This document shows, in pieces, positions 47,536-57,024 of a stretch of 64,000 nucleotides of DNA. A model generated the notes under the pieces. It was given only the letters and a program-made list of their open reading frames with translations. It was not told the origin of the DNA and did not search any database. The position numbers and the translations under genes are program-made. The first letter of the stretch is position 1. Each line of letters begins with the position of its first letter. Source of the stretch: Leucobacter aridicollis (GTDB lineage Bacteria > Actinomycetota > Actinomycetes > Actinomycetales > Microbacteriaceae); contig NZ_CP075339.1 of assembly GCF_024399335.1 (NCBI RefSeq), forward strand, positions 1,674,001 through 1,738,000, written 5' to 3'.

Positions 47536-49494
47536 TTATGTATCGAGGGTTCGTTCGGCCGCGTAGGCCTGGAACCAGCGAAGCGCCTCCGGCTGGTCGG
47601 TTGAATCAATCGATCCGATCGCTGCTGGGTCTGCGCCGAGCAGAATCCGTTTAATCGGCACCTCCATCTTCTTCCCCGTCCGTGTGCGTGGCACCGTCGG
47701 GGTGAGAATGACCTCATCTGGGACGTGCTGCTTCGACGCGCGGCTTGCGACGGCGTCTCTGATTCGCTGCTGCGAGTCGCCATCCTGCCACGACTCAGAC
47801 GGGACGACGAAGATCGGCATCCAGTACCCGCCGTCCGCTGTATCGATACCGATGACGAGTGAGTCCAACACGTCTGGAAGCTCTTCAACGGCCGCGTAGA
47901 TCTCGGCGCTTCCCAACCTGATCCCTCGCCGGTTGAGCGTTGCGTCGGACCTGCCGTGCATAACGACCGTGCCGCGCGACGTGACTGTTGCCCAGTCCCC
48001 CTGCCTCCACACTCCAGGGTACGTTGAGAAGTAGGCGTCGTGGTACCTGCTGCCGTCTGGGTCACCCCAGAATCGCAATGGCATTGAAGGGAGCGGGCGC
48101 GTGATGACCATTTCACCCTCCTCATCAATGAGCGGACTGCCTGCGTCGTCCCACACCTCCAGGGCGACTCCGAGCGTGCGAGCCGAGATCTCGCCGTCCC
48201 AGACGGGGGTGATTGGGGACCCTCCAACAAACCCCCCGACAATGTCGGTGCCGCCGCTCACGGAGTTCACCGGCACGCGGTCTCCGAACACGCTGCGAAC
48301 CCACTGGTTCGCGGCAGCTGGAAGCGGCGAGCCCGTGCTCGAGATGAGGCGAAGTTCAGCGCACTCGGGAACATCGATGCCCGCAGCCGCCGACGCGAGA
48401 ATCTGGCCGGGGCTCGTGCCGAAGACGTTCACGCCGTGCCTGTCGACGACCTGCCAGAGCTTCTCAGGGCCGGGGTAGATCGGGTCGCCAACGTAGAGTA
48501 CCGCCGTCGCCCCGAAGAGCAGACTGCTCACCTGGATGTTCCACATCATCCAATTCGGCGTCGTGTACCAGAAGAATGTCTCGCCTGCTGTGAGGTCTGA
48601 CTGGAGCGCGAGCGACTTGAGCTGCTCAAGGAGTACTCCCCCGTGCCCGTGCACGATGCCCTTGGGCTTGCCCGTTGTGCCCGAGGTGAACAGCACCCAG
48701 AGCGGGTGTGCGAACGGGACGGGGTCAGGCGAGAATTCCGGCTGGCCGCCCGCGGCGATCGCGTCGGCCCATGTCGTTGCGCCATCGACCCCTGCCGCAC
48801 CCGAGAGGGTCGGCACTGAGACCGTATGCTCAACAGAGGGCATGAGGCGCAGCAGTCCGGTCGCCTCAGCCGAGCGGTCGAACTCTGCGCCGCGAAACAC
48901 GTAACCGGTGCCACTCACGAGCACCTTCGCGTCGAGCTGCCCGAGGCGATCCGCCGCCGCAGGCGCGTTGTAGTCAATACCAGTCTGTGACCAGATCGCT
49001 CCGATGCTCGCGGTCGCGTAGAAGGCGACGACGCCCTCATAGCAGTTCGGGAGATAGCCGACGACGCGGTCTTCGCGGCCGACCCCAACGCTCCGAAGAT
49101 ATGCAGCAAATGCGGCAACGTCGCCTCGGAGGGCTTCGTATGTATGCGACTCAATCCGGCCGTCCTCGTACTCGACGATGATGGCCGGCTGGGATGGCTC
49201 GCCAATCCGCAGACGATCCGCGAAGTTCAGGGTCGCTCCCGGAAACCACACCGCGTCGCGGATCCCAGTCCCGGCGAGGACAGCGCGCGGCTGGTCGACG
49301 AAGCCGGCGCCGAGGAACTCGGCGACCCCGCCCCAGAACGCTGCTGGCTCTGCAACTGACCAGGCCTGAAGCATGCCGTAGTCACCCACAGCCGCGGGAT
49401 CCAAGCCCCGGTTCTCGACGAACCATCTCGTGATCTCAGTGATTGTTGCAGTTTCGATTGCTTCGGCGGTTGGGCTCCATTGGGGGTGCGTCAT
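47536..49494 (-). CDS. aacS: Acetoacetyl-CoA synthetase
   Basis: This 652-residue ANL-superfamily ligase has phosphate-loop FTSGTTGKPKGIVHGHGG near residue 268, SGGTDIVGG near residue 387, hinge GRSDATLNRRGIRLGSAEIY near residue 530 and the catalytic lysine in RTRTGKKMEVP near residue 608. The N-terminal ACS domain (FWGGVAEFLG) and length match acetoacetate-CoA ligase rather than acetyl-CoA synthetase. It activates acetoacetate for carbon use. It is a single gene set between pgi and rbpA. Confidence 0.92.
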   Translation of the reverse strand: MTHPQWSPTAEAIETATITEITRWFVENRGLDPAAVGDYGMLQAWSVAEPAAFWGGVAEFLGAGFVDQPRAVLAGTGIRDAVWFPGATLNFADRLRIGEPSQPAIIVEYEDGRIESHTYEALRGDVAAFAAYLRSVGVGREDRVVGYLPNCYEGVVAFYATASIGAIWSQTGIDYNAPAAADRLGQLDAKVLVSGTGYVFRGAEFDRSAEATGLLRLMPSVEHTVSVPTLSGAAGVDGATTWADAIAAGGQPEFSPDPVPFAHPLWVLFTSGTTGKPKGIVHGHGGVLLEQLKSLALQSDLTAGETFFWYTTPNWMMWNIQVSSLLFGATAVLYVGDPIYPGPEKLWQVVDRHGVNVFGTSPGQILASAAAGIDVPECAELRLISSTGSPLPAAANQWVRSVFGDRVPVNSVSGGTDIVGGFVGGSPITPVWDGEISARTLGVALEVWDDAGSPLIDEEGEMVITRPLPSMPLRFWGDPDGSRYHDAYFSTYPGVWRQGDWATVTSRGTVVMHGRSDATLNRRGIRLGSAEIYAAVEELPDVLDSLVIGIDTADGGYWMPIFVVPSESWQDGDSQQRIRDAVASRASKQHVPDEVILTPTVPRTRTGKKMEVPIKRILLGADPAAIGSIDSTDQPEALRWFQAYAAERTLDT

Positions 49495-49570
49495 TGCTAC
49501 CTTTTCATTCGCGAACTACTGTGTCCCCTCATCCTAGGACACGTTCGGTGATGAGGCTCCGAACGCGAAA

Positions 49571-49610
49571 ACGCGTGACCCCCGATCCATGTGGATCGGG
49601 GGTCACGCGT
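49571..49610. terminator. Terminator downstream of rbpA
   Basis: A perfect 19-bp inverted repeat with a 2-base centre, 18 bases beyond the rbpA stop. It could also stop antisense transcription towards rbpA. Confidence 0.8.
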
Positions 49611-49628
49611 CACAGTATGCTGCGGAGG

Positions 49629-49994
49629 CTAGGCGGTGAGCTTCGCAGTACCGCGGCGCTGGCGGAGCTTCAGCAGGGCGGCCTCAAGCAACTCCTCTGC
49701 TTCCTCAGGCGTCCGGCGCTCCTTCACGTATGCGAGGTGCGTCTTGTATGGCTCGTTCTTTGCGAGCTCAGGTGGGTTGCTCTGATCCTGTCCAGCGGGG
49801 AGCCCCGTTGACGGCGAGTCAATCTGCTCAGGAATGTCCTCGTCGGACACGTCTGCCGCGAAGTAGCGGACAGTCTCGTTGCCGAGCGCGTCCCAATACG
49901 AGACCTTCTTACGTTCTGCGCGCACGCCGTGATCCATCTCGCCCATTGGGCCGGATCCGACGCGCGCACCGCGAATGGCGTTACTGCCTGCCAC
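49629..49994 (-). CDS. rbpA: RNA polymerase-binding protein RbpA
   Basis: This 121-residue Actinobacteria-specific factor binds RNA polymerase and the principal sigma factor and stabilises open complexes. AIRGARVGSGPMGEMDHG at the N terminus is the conserved basic core linker, and YKTHLAYVKERR near residue 86 with the following helix is the sigma-interaction domain. GTG 49994 gives the standard N terminus. It is read after secG, 23 bases away. Confidence 0.92.
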   Translation of the reverse strand: MAGSNAIRGARVGSGPMGEMDHGVRAERKKVSYWDALGNETVRYFAADVSDEDIPEQIDSPSTGLPAGQDQSNPPELAKNEPYKTHLAYVKERRTPEEAEELLEAALLKLRQRRGTAKLTA

Positions 49995-50017
49995 GGGTGA
50001 CCTGCTTTCGAAAAATG

Positions 50018-50266
50018 CTAGATAAGCGTGAACCGATCGACGAGGCCGAGCCCGACGATCGAGAAAAACCACACGAGTGACACGATCACTGTGAGGCGGT
50101 TGAGGTTGCGCTCTGCGACACCCGACGACCCAAGACTTGAAGTCACGCCGCCACCGAACATGTCGGAGAGCCCGCCGCCGCGCCCCTTATGGAGCAGCAC
50201 GAACAGGATGAGCAGCAGGCTCGTGAGGACGAGCAGCGAGATCAGAGCGATCTTCAGTACGAGCAA
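50018..50266 (-). CDS. secG: Preprotein translocase subunit SecG
   Basis: The 82-residue protein has two helices (about 4-24 and 55-76) joined by the glycine-rich FGGGVTSSLGSSG loop typical of SecG. The start is TTG at 50266, preceded by GAAAGG 9 bases upstream; no ATG or GTG fits. It forms the accessory subunit of SecYEG and follows tpiA by 100 bases. Confidence 0.9.
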   Translation of the reverse strand: MLVLKIALISLLVLTSLLLILFVLLHKGRGGGLSDMFGGGVTSSLGSSGVAERNLNRLTVIVSLVWFFSIVGLGLVDRFTLI

Positions 50267-50366
50267 AATAGGTGCCTTTCGCAGCGAGGCGCAATAAGTC
50301 AGCCTCCAGTATACCCCGCGCCCGAGAAATGGGCGGAAGCGGGAAGGAAGTGTCTGTCGTGCGGTG

Positions 50367-51197
50367 TTAGACGGTGACGTGCTTCGTGAACTGCGCGATC
50401 CGGCTGAACTCGTCAACCTTCAGGCTCGCGCCTCCAACAAGTGCACCGTCAAGGTTTGGCTGCTTGAGGTACGAGGCCACGTTCTGACTTGCGACAGACC
50501 CACCGTAGAGCACGCGTGTGGAGTCAGCCACTGCATCCCCACGCTCGGCGCGCAGAACATCGCGGAGGGCCTTGCCAACCTCTTCAGCCTGTGCGGGAGT
50601 CGCCGGGTCACCGCTGCCGATGGCCCAAACGGGCTCGTACGCGACAACGATCTCTGCGCCTGCGGGAAGCTGGGCGAGCGCCGCCTGGAGCTGCTGCACG
50701 GGGATCGCCGCGGCGCCGTGCGCCTCGAGATCCTCCGCAGTCTCACCGACGCAAATGACTGGAACCATTCCCGCTTCAACGGCGGCGCGGGCCTTCAAAC
50801 CGACTGTCTCGTCGGACTCGCCGTGGCCACCGCGACGCTCGGAGTGTCCGACGATGATGTAGCGCACGTCGAGCTTTGAGAGCATTGCAGCGGAGACGTC
50901 ACCCGTGTAAGCACCGGCTGCGTGGGGCGAGACATCTTGCGCGCCGAGCGCAACCGCAAGCTTGTCGGCCGTCAGGAGCGTCTGCACAGATCGGAGGTCG
51001 GTGAACGGCGGGAACACAGCGACCTCAACCTCGCCGTAGTTGTGCTGCGCATCCTTCAGGCTCCACGCGAGCTTCTGAACGAACGCGATCGCCTGCAGGT
51101 GATCAAAGTTCATCTTCCAGTTGCCGGCGATAAGCGGCGTGCGCTTCACGGGCGGCGCAGGCTGCACGGGCGCGTCTGTCGCGGGTGCGTCGTTCAT
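50367..51197 (-). CDS. tpiA: Triosephosphate isomerase
   Basis: The 276-residue TIM barrel has NWKMN near residue 26 (catalytic Lys), VGHSERR near residue 117 (His), AYEPVWAIG near residue 188 (Glu) and the phosphate loop LYGGSV near residue 234. A 17-residue Ala/Pro-rich extension precedes the domain, longer than usual. It overlaps the pgk stop by four bases. Confidence 0.95.
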   Translation of the reverse strand: MNDAPATDAPVQPAPPVKRTPLIAGNWKMNFDHLQAIAFVQKLAWSLKDAQHNYGEVEVAVFPPFTDLRSVQTLLTADKLAVALGAQDVSPHAAGAYTGDVSAAMLSKLDVRYIIVGHSERRGGHGESDETVGLKARAAVEAGMVPVICVGETAEDLEAHGAAAIPVQQLQAALAQLPAGAEIVVAYEPVWAIGSGDPATPAQAEEVGKALRDVLRAERGDAVADSTRVLYGGSVASQNVASYLKQPNLDGALVGGASLKVDEFSRIAQFTKHVTV

Positions 51198-52411
51198 GCG
51201 AGGACCTCCAGTCCGGGCAAAGCTTTGCCCTCGAGAAATTCGAGGCTCGCACCGCCACCAGTCGAAATGTGACCGAAGGCATCGTCGGCGAAGCCGAGCG
51301 CGCGAACCGCGGCGGCGGAATCGCCACCGCCAACTACAGTAAAGCCAGAGGTTTCAGTGAGCGCACGCGCAACCGTCCGGGTACCTTCGGCGAATGCTTC
51401 CATCTCGAAGACGCCCATAGGCCCATTCCAGAACACAGTTGCCGACGCCTCGATAACCTCAGCGAACGCTGCAGCGGACTCCGGGCCGATATCGAGTCCG
51501 AGGCCGGAAGCACCGAACGAACTCGATTCGATCGCGTCTGCGGGAACCACTTCGTGAGCCGCGTCAGCGGCGAACCGCTCCGCGACAACGATGTCAGTGG
51601 GAAGCACGATCTTGACGCCCCGTGCGGCTGCCTGGTCAAGGTATCCGCGGACGGTGTCGAGTTGATCCTCCTCAAGCAGGCTCGCGCCAACGGGGTGCCC
51701 CTGCGCAGCGAGGAACGTGAAGACCATCCCGCCGCCGATGAGGAGCGTATCGACACGTTCGATGAGGTGTGCGATCACGCCAAGCTTGTCGGACACCTTC
51801 GAACCGCCGAGCACGACGGCGTAAGGTCGCTCTGCCTTGCCCGTGAGACGCTCAAGCACCTCGAGTTCGGCCGCCACGAGGCGGCCAGCGGCGCTCGGCA
51901 GCAGCTTCGCGAGGTCGTAGACGCTCGCCTGCTTGCGGTGCACAACACCGAAGCCGTCTGACACGAAGGCATCACCGAGTTCCGCGAGCTGGGCCGCGAA
52001 TGCTCCGCGGGCCTCGTCGTCCTTGCTCGTCTCCCCGGGATTGAAGCGGAGGTTTTCGAGGAGCACAACGTCGCCGTCGGAGAGCGCGGCGACGGCGGCG
52101 CTGGCGGCTTCGCCGACGGTCTCGTCGACGAAGCCGACCTCTGTGCCGAGCAATTCAGTCATGCGCTCGGCCACCGGCCGCAGCGAGTAGCGCTCATCGG
52201 GAGCGCCCTCGGGGCGGCCAAGGTGGCTAATCAGCACGATTCGCGCTCCGGCCTCTCGCAGTTCACGAATCGTGCTGAGCGAGGCGCGGATCCGCCCGTC
52301 GTCGGTGATGCTCTTCGCGCCGTGCTCGTCAGTGGCGAGCGGCACGTTGAGGTCACAGCGGACAATTACTGTTTTCGAGCCCAACGGGCCGAGCGAATCG
52401 AGGGTGCGCAT
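51194..52411 (-). CDS. pgk: Phosphoglycerate kinase
   Basis: The 405-residue two-domain kinase has the N-terminal VRCDLNVPL motif near residue 17, SHLGRPEG near residue 62, hinge-region NGPMGVFE near residue 335 and the C-terminal nucleotide loop VGGGDSAAA near residue 370. It makes ATP from 1,3-bisphosphoglycerate. The expected gap gene upstream is missing; sodA is there instead, 22 bases away. Confidence 0.96.
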   Translation of the reverse strand: MRTLDSLGPLGSKTVIVRCDLNVPLATDEHGAKSITDDGRIRASLSTIRELREAGARIVLISHLGRPEGAPDERYSLRPVAERMTELLGTEVGFVDETVGEAASAAVAALSDGDVVLLENLRFNPGETSKDDEARGAFAAQLAELGDAFVSDGFGVVHRKQASVYDLAKLLPSAAGRLVAAELEVLERLTGKAERPYAVVLGGSKVSDKLGVIAHLIERVDTLLIGGGMVFTFLAAQGHPVGASLLEEDQLDTVRGYLDQAAARGVKIVLPTDIVVAERFAADAAHEVVPADAIESSSFGASGLGLDIGPESAAAFAEVIEASATVFWNGPMGVFEMEAFAEGTRTVARALTETSGFTVVGGGDSAAAVRALGFADDAFGHISTGGGASLEFLEGKALPGLEVLA

Positions 52412-52433
52412 GGTTCCTTCGTGGTGAGCTGAA

Positions 52434-53051
52434 CTAGATCAGGCCGGGCGTCTGGCTGCGCGCGGTCTCAAAGCGCTTCGCGACGTCCTGCCAGTTTGCG
52501 ATGTTCCAGAACGCCTTCACGTAGTCAGCGCGGACGTTCAGGTAATCAAGGTAGTACGCGTGCTCCCAGCAGTCGAGCATCAAGAGCGGCACCGTGCCGG
52601 CGGGCAGGTTACCCTGCTGGTCGAACATCTGCACAATGTTCGCGCGCTGGCCGAGGGTATCCCAGGCGAGCACTGCCCAGCCCGAGCCCTGCACGCCCAT
52701 GGCTGTCGCGGTGAAGTGTGCCTGGAACTTCTCGAAGTCACCGAAGAACTCGTCGATCGCCGACGCGAGTTCGCCCTCGGGACGGCCGCCGCCCTCGGGC
52801 GACATGTTGTTCCAGAAGATCGTGTGGTTCACGTGGCCGCCCACGTTGAATGCGAGATCCTTCTCGAGCTTGTTCACCGGCGCGAGATTTCCAGACTCGC
52901 GGGCCTCGGCCAGCTGCTCGAGCGCCGTATTTGCGCCGGTGACGTACGCCTGGTGGTGCTTGTCGTGGTGCAACTGCATGATCTTGCCGCTGATGTGCGG
53001 CTCGAGGGCAGCGTAATCGTAAGGAAGTTCAGGGAGTGAGTATGCGGTCAT
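52434..53051 (-). CDS. sodA: Superoxide dismutase, probably Mn type
   Basis: The 205-residue Fe/Mn-SOD has metal ligands in [10 protein letters not shown] (His near residue 28), [12 protein letters not shown] (His near residue 76), and D and H of [11 protein letters not shown] near residues 164-168. The second-sphere residue in MFDQQGN is glutamine where the Fe enzyme of M. tuberculosis has histidine, favouring manganese; this inference is moderate. AAAGGAG precedes the ATG. It lies between pgk and whiA. Confidence 0.93.
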   Translation of the reverse strand: MTAYSLPELPYDYAALEPHISGKIMQLHHDKHHQAYVTGANTALEQLAEARESGNLAPVNKLEKDLAFNVGGHVNHTIFWNNMSPEGGGRPEGELASAIDEFFGDFEKFQAHFTATAMGVQGSGWAVLAWDTLGQRANIVQMFDQQGNLPAGTVPLLMLDCWEHAYYLDYLNVRADYVKAFWNIANWQDVAKRFETARSQTPGLI

Positions 53052-53135
53052 GGCAGCTCCTTTTCTGTTGAGTGCTTCTGATAGGCAGTCTATTGCGGGA
53101 ACACACGTCGAAACGAGTGTTCGCTGCGAGCTAGA

Positions 53136-54110
53136 TCAGACGAGTTCCTCAGGAACGCTCGCCTCGGTCCCCGGGATTCCCTGGTCCTCGGCAGCCTTGT
53201 CGGCCATCGCGAGCAGGCGCCGGATCCGACCAGCAATAGCGTCTTTTGTGAGGGGCGGATCGGCACGGGCTCCGAGCTCATCGAGGCTCGCTTCGCGGTG
53301 AGTGAGGCGCAGCTGACCCGCGTACCTGAGATGATCGGGAACATCGGAGCCAAGGATCTCGAGCGCACGCTCAACGCGAGCGCACGCGGCGACGGACGCC
53401 TCAGCAGAGCGGCGCAGGTTTGCATCGTCGAAGTTCACAAGCCGGTTGGCTGTCGCACGGGTCTCACGAGCTTTTCGGAGGTTGTCCCATGCCTCACGGC
53501 ACTGCTCGGCTCCCATCACTCCGAGGAGTGTGCCGATCGCTTCTCCGTCCCTGACAAGCAGCTTCGATACGCCGCGGATGTCGCGACTCTTCGCGTCCAC
53601 ACCGATCCTGCTCGCGGCACCAACGAGCGCCATGGCCGTCTCGCTGCTCGGGCACACAACCTCAAGGCTGACTGTGCGGCCGGGAGGGGTGATCTTTCCG
53701 CGAGCAAGGAATGCTCCACGCAGGGCGGCGGCGAGTTCTTTCGAGTCGCCGGTTGTCACGCGGTTCGGGAGGCCGCGGATCGGCCTGCGTCGCTGATCGA
53801 GCAGTCCCAGCTGGCGGGCGAGGGTCTCGCCGTCGATAACGCGGACAAGGAACTGCGGTGCGCCTGGGCGCACACTTGTGGGGGGCAACTGTCGGGCTTC
53901 GGCGCGCACGCCGTAGAGCTCCGCAAGGTCTTTTCGCACGCGCTGAACTGTCTGCGGAGTGTGCAGTTCAGCTTCAAGGGCAATACGCCCGTTGATCGTG
54001 TGTAGGCCGCCAGACAAGCGCAGGATCGTGGCGAGTTCCGCCATTCTCTCCCCAGTCCGTTGCACGGGGAGCTTCACCAGCTCGCTCATGACATCGGCGG
54101 TACTCGGCAC
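53136..54110 (-). CDS. whiA: Sporulation/cell-division regulator WhiA
   Basis: The 324-residue protein has a LAGLIDADG homing-endonuclease-like domain without nuclease residues (about 25-210, with AALRGAFLARGKITPP near residue 127) and a C-terminal helix-turn-helix (LRLTHREASLDELGARADPPLTKDAIAGRIRRL region, about 265-300). It activates division genes in Actinobacteria. GTG 54110 follows AAAGGA. It sits after rapZ in the conserved uvrC-rapZ-whiA order. Confidence 0.93.
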   Translation of the reverse strand: MPSTADVMSELVKLPVQRTGERMAELATILRLSGGLHTINGRIALEAELHTPQTVQRVRKDLAELYGVRAEARQLPPTSVRPGAPQFLVRVIDGETLARQLGLLDQRRRPIRGLPNRVTTGDSKELAAALRGAFLARGKITPPGRTVSLEVVCPSSETAMALVGAASRIGVDAKSRDIRGVSKLLVRDGEAIGTLLGVMGAEQCREAWDNLRKARETRATANRLVNFDDANLRRSAEASVAACARVERALEILGSDVPDHLRYAGQLRLTHREASLDELGARADPPLTKDAIAGRIRRLLAMADKAAEDQGIPGTEASVPEELV

Positions 54111-54169
54111 AGATATTCCTTTCGAAACAGGTGAATAGCAAACTAAATGACGGCGAAGCGCGCCGGCAT

Positions 54170-55048
54170 TTACTCGCGACCGAGGTCGCGGTGGCGGAGC
54201 TGAACGCTCACGCCGGGCAGGCCGGCAAGCCGGTCTGCGAGCTCGCGGGCGACAGCCACGGAGCGGTGTTTACCGCCAGTGCACCCAATGGCGAGCGATG
54301 CGTGTCGCTTGTTTTCGCGCTGAAAGCCGGCAAAAACCGGGGTCAGCGCTGCGACGTATGCATCAATGAACTCGGTGGCACCCTCACGGCTCAGGACGTA
54401 GTCCTTCACAGCCGGATCAACACCGGTGAGTGAGCGAAGATCGGTCTCCCAGAACGGGTTCGGAATGAACCGCATGTCTGCCATGAGGTCGACGTCAGTC
54501 GGGGCCCCATACTTGAAGCCGAAGCTCATCACGGTGAGCTGCAGGCCCGCGACGTCCTCTGACGAGAACATTTCACGAGTCGCAGTGGTGAGCTGGTGCA
54601 CGTTGTATCCGGAGGTATCGACAACGACGTCACTCGTCGCACGAAGCTCCTGGGAACGTTCGCGCTCAAGGCGAATGCCCTCAAGCAACCCCCCTGCCTC
54701 AACCTGGAGCGGGTGCGGCCGCCTGACGCTCTCGTAACGGCGCACGAGAATATCGTCGGCAGCATCGAGGAAGACGACGCGAACTGTCGCTGTGTGGCGC
54801 AGCTCGTTCACCGTCTCTTGGATATCGGCGAAAAGATCCCGACCGCGAACATCGACAACAGCCGCGATGCGCGGAAGCGCCCCGCCTGACTTGTCAGCCA
54901 TGTCTGCGAGGGTCTTGACCATCGACAGCGGCAGGTTGTCAACGACATACCAGCCGAGGTCCTCGAGGGTGTTCGCGACGGTGCTTCGGCCAGCTCCGGA
55001 CATGCCGGTGACGATCAGGATCTCCTGACCTGTTGAGACCTCATTCAT
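54170..55048 (-). CDS. rapZ: RNase adapter RapZ / nucleotide-binding YvcJ family
   Basis: The 292-residue protein has a P-loop GMSGAGRST near residue 15 with Arg where Lys is canonical, as is common in this family. VVDNLPLSM is near residue 36, and the C-terminal regulatory domain has SFGFKYGAPTDVDLMADMRFIPNPFW near residues 180-206 and GCTGGKHRSV near residue 261. ATG 55048 overlaps the uvrC stop by eight bases. Confidence 0.93.
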   Translation of the reverse strand: MNEVSTGQEILIVTGMSGAGRSTVANTLEDLGWYVVDNLPLSMVKTLADMADKSGGALPRIAAVVDVRGRDLFADIQETVNELRHTATVRVVFLDAADDILVRRYESVRRPHPLQVEAGGLLEGIRLERERSQELRATSDVVVDTSGYNVHQLTTATREMFSSEDVAGLQLTVMSFGFKYGAPTDVDLMADMRFIPNPFWETDLRSLTGVDPAVKDYVLSREGATEFIDAYVAALTPVFAGFQRENKRHASLAIGCTGGKHRSVAVARELADRLAGLPGVSVQLRHRDLGRE

Positions 55049-57014
55049 CCGCACCCTCCTCAAGCTCCGTGTCTGTCTGCGCATCGTCAATCTTAGCGTC
55101 AGGCGCGCCCTTGCGGAGTCGGGTAAGGTGGCTGAGAATCTGTTCGGCCGTGCGTTCCCCAATGCCAGGCACTGCCGCGAGCTCCTCGATCGAGGCGGCC
55201 CTCAGGCGCGTCGCAGAACCGAAGTGCCGAAGGAGCTGTTGCACACGCTTCGGCCCGAGTCCAGGTACGTCCGCGAGCTGCGAAGCAATGGCCTCGCTGC
55301 GACGTTGTCGTTGGAATGTGATCGCAAACCTGTGCGCCTCATCGCGGGCGCGTTGTACGAGAAATAGGGCTTCGCTCGTGCGCGGAAGCACCACAGGAAA
55401 GGGATCCTCTGGCAACCACAGCTCTTCAAGCCGCTTTGCGATGCCGCACAGCGCGACGTCGGTGATGCCTGCCTCCATCAACGCCCGGTGCGCGGCCTTC
55501 ACCTGCGGTTCGCCGCCATCGACGATGAGGAGTTGCGGGCGGGCGCGATACGCACCGGATGGAAGCTCACCTGACTCACGAGCAAGGTTCAACTGAGCCG
55601 CCCTGCGTGACACGACCTGGTAGATCGAATCAGTATCGTCAGTCGTCTCTTCGATCCTGTATTTTCGGTACTCGCTCTTTGCGGGAAGCCCGTCTTCGAA
55701 CACCACGAGTGACGCGACAACGCCGGTCCCCTGCAAATGGGAGACGTCGATGCACTCGATTCTGAGTGGAGCCTCGCTGAGGCCCAAGGCCTGCTGCAGT
55801 TCGGCAAGTGCGTCGGTGCGTGACGTGATGTCAGCGGCACGCTTGAGCTTGTAACGCATGAGATTCTCGCCTGCATTCAACGTCGCCCGGTCCATGAGCT
55901 GGGCTTTGTCGCCGCGCTCGGGAGTGCGAATGTGCACCTTTCCCTTGCGCGGGCGGAGCTTGGCGAGGGTCTCTTCGAGCGAGGCGAGCCCGTCTGGCAG
56001 CTGCGGTACGAGGATCTCCGGGGGTGGCTCATGCCCGCCCTCGTACGCAGTCTGCAGCACTTGCTCGAGCAGCCGCCCGGGCGAGTCGTCGAGCTCCACG
56101 TCAACAATCCAGCTGCGCTCGCCACGCACGCGACCTCCCCGGATGATGAACTGGTGAAGCGCGGCTGAGAGCTCATCGGTGCGGAGACCGAACGCGTCGA
56201 CATCTACCTCGTGACCGAGCACAATGGCGTTCTTCTCCATCACGTGCTCGACCGCCGCGACCTGATCGCGAAGCCTCGCCGCGTCTTCGTAACGTTGCTC
56301 GGCGGCCGCGTCTTTCATGCCGCGCTGCAGCTTTCTGAACTGCGACTGATAATTGCCTCCGAGGAACGACACCAGCGCGCCCACGCGCTCGCGATGCTCG
56401 TCAACTGTCACAGTGAAGGAGCACGGACCCGCGCACCGCCCGATCTGGCCCGCGAGGCACGGCTTGCCGCTCGCCATCGCACGCTTGTAATCGGCGTCGT
56501 TGCACGTACGAATTGGAAAGGCCTGCTGCAGCAGAGCAGCGGTCTCCCTGATTGCCCACACCTTCGGGTAGGGCCCGAAATATCTCGCACCCTTGATGCG
56601 TTCGTTTCGGGTAATAATCAGCCGTGGGGCTTCCTCCCCCAGCGTCACAGCAAGGTAGGGGTACGTTTTGTCGTCCTTGAACTGCACGTTGAACGGAGGC
56701 TTGTACTCCGTGATCCAGGTGTGCTCGAGGACGAGCGACTCGGTGTCACTTGCAACGACAGTCCAGTCGACGTTTGCGGCCAGCGACAGCATGCGGCGGG
56801 TGCGCGGCATGAGCGAATGCATCGGCTGAAAGTAGTTCGCAAGCCGAGCCCTGAGGTTCTTCGCCTTGCCGATGTACAGTACGCGGCCCTGGCGGTCTGA
56901 AAAGCGGTACACCCCAGGGCTCGTAGGGATCTCTCCCGACGCGGGCTTGAACGCGTCGCGGGGGTCAGCAGGTTCACCTGCTAAATTGCCCCCGCGACGC
57001 GGGTCAGTTGTCAC
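55041..57014 (-). CDS. uvrC: UvrABC system protein C
   Basis: This 657-residue excision nuclease makes both incisions in nucleotide excision repair. The GIY-YIG domain begins with GVYRFSDRQGRVLYIGKAKNLR (split near residues 34-55), the UVR domain (about 205-240) binds UvrB, the RNase H-like domain has VVDGGEP near residue 500, and two helix-hairpin-helix motifs lie at the C terminus. It is 10 bases after uvrA. Confidence 0.96.
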   Translation of the reverse strand: MTTDPRRGGNLAGEPADPRDAFKPASGEIPTSPGVYRFSDRQGRVLYIGKAKNLRARLANYFQPMHSLMPRTRRMLSLAANVDWTVVASDTESLVLEHTWITEYKPPFNVQFKDDKTYPYLAVTLGEEAPRLIITRNERIKGARYFGPYPKVWAIRETAALLQQAFPIRTCNDADYKRAMASGKPCLAGQIGRCAGPCSFTVTVDEHRERVGALVSFLGGNYQSQFRKLQRGMKDAAAEQRYEDAARLRDQVAAVEHVMEKNAIVLGHEVDVDAFGLRTDELSAALHQFIIRGGRVRGERSWIVDVELDDSPGRLLEQVLQTAYEGGHEPPPEILVPQLPDGLASLEETLAKLRPRKGKVHIRTPERGDKAQLMDRATLNAGENLMRYKLKRAADITSRTDALAELQQALGLSEAPLRIECIDVSHLQGTGVVASLVVFEDGLPAKSEYRKYRIEETTDDTDSIYQVVSRRAAQLNLARESGELPSGAYRARPQLLIVDGGEPQVKAAHRALMEAGITDVALCGIAKRLEELWLPEDPFPVVLPRTSEALFLVQRARDEAHRFAITFQRQRRSEAIASQLADVPGLGPKRVQQLLRHFGSATRLRAASIEELAAVPGIGERTAEQILSHLTRLRKGAPDAKIDDAQTDTELEEGADE

Positions 57015-57024
57015 GCCGCCGCCC

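Noticed and set aside
54990..55010. Arg replacing Lys in the RapZ P-loop (GMSGAGRST), suspected loss of function
   Set aside because: This substitution is common in actinobacterial RapZ proteins and the rest of the protein is intact.
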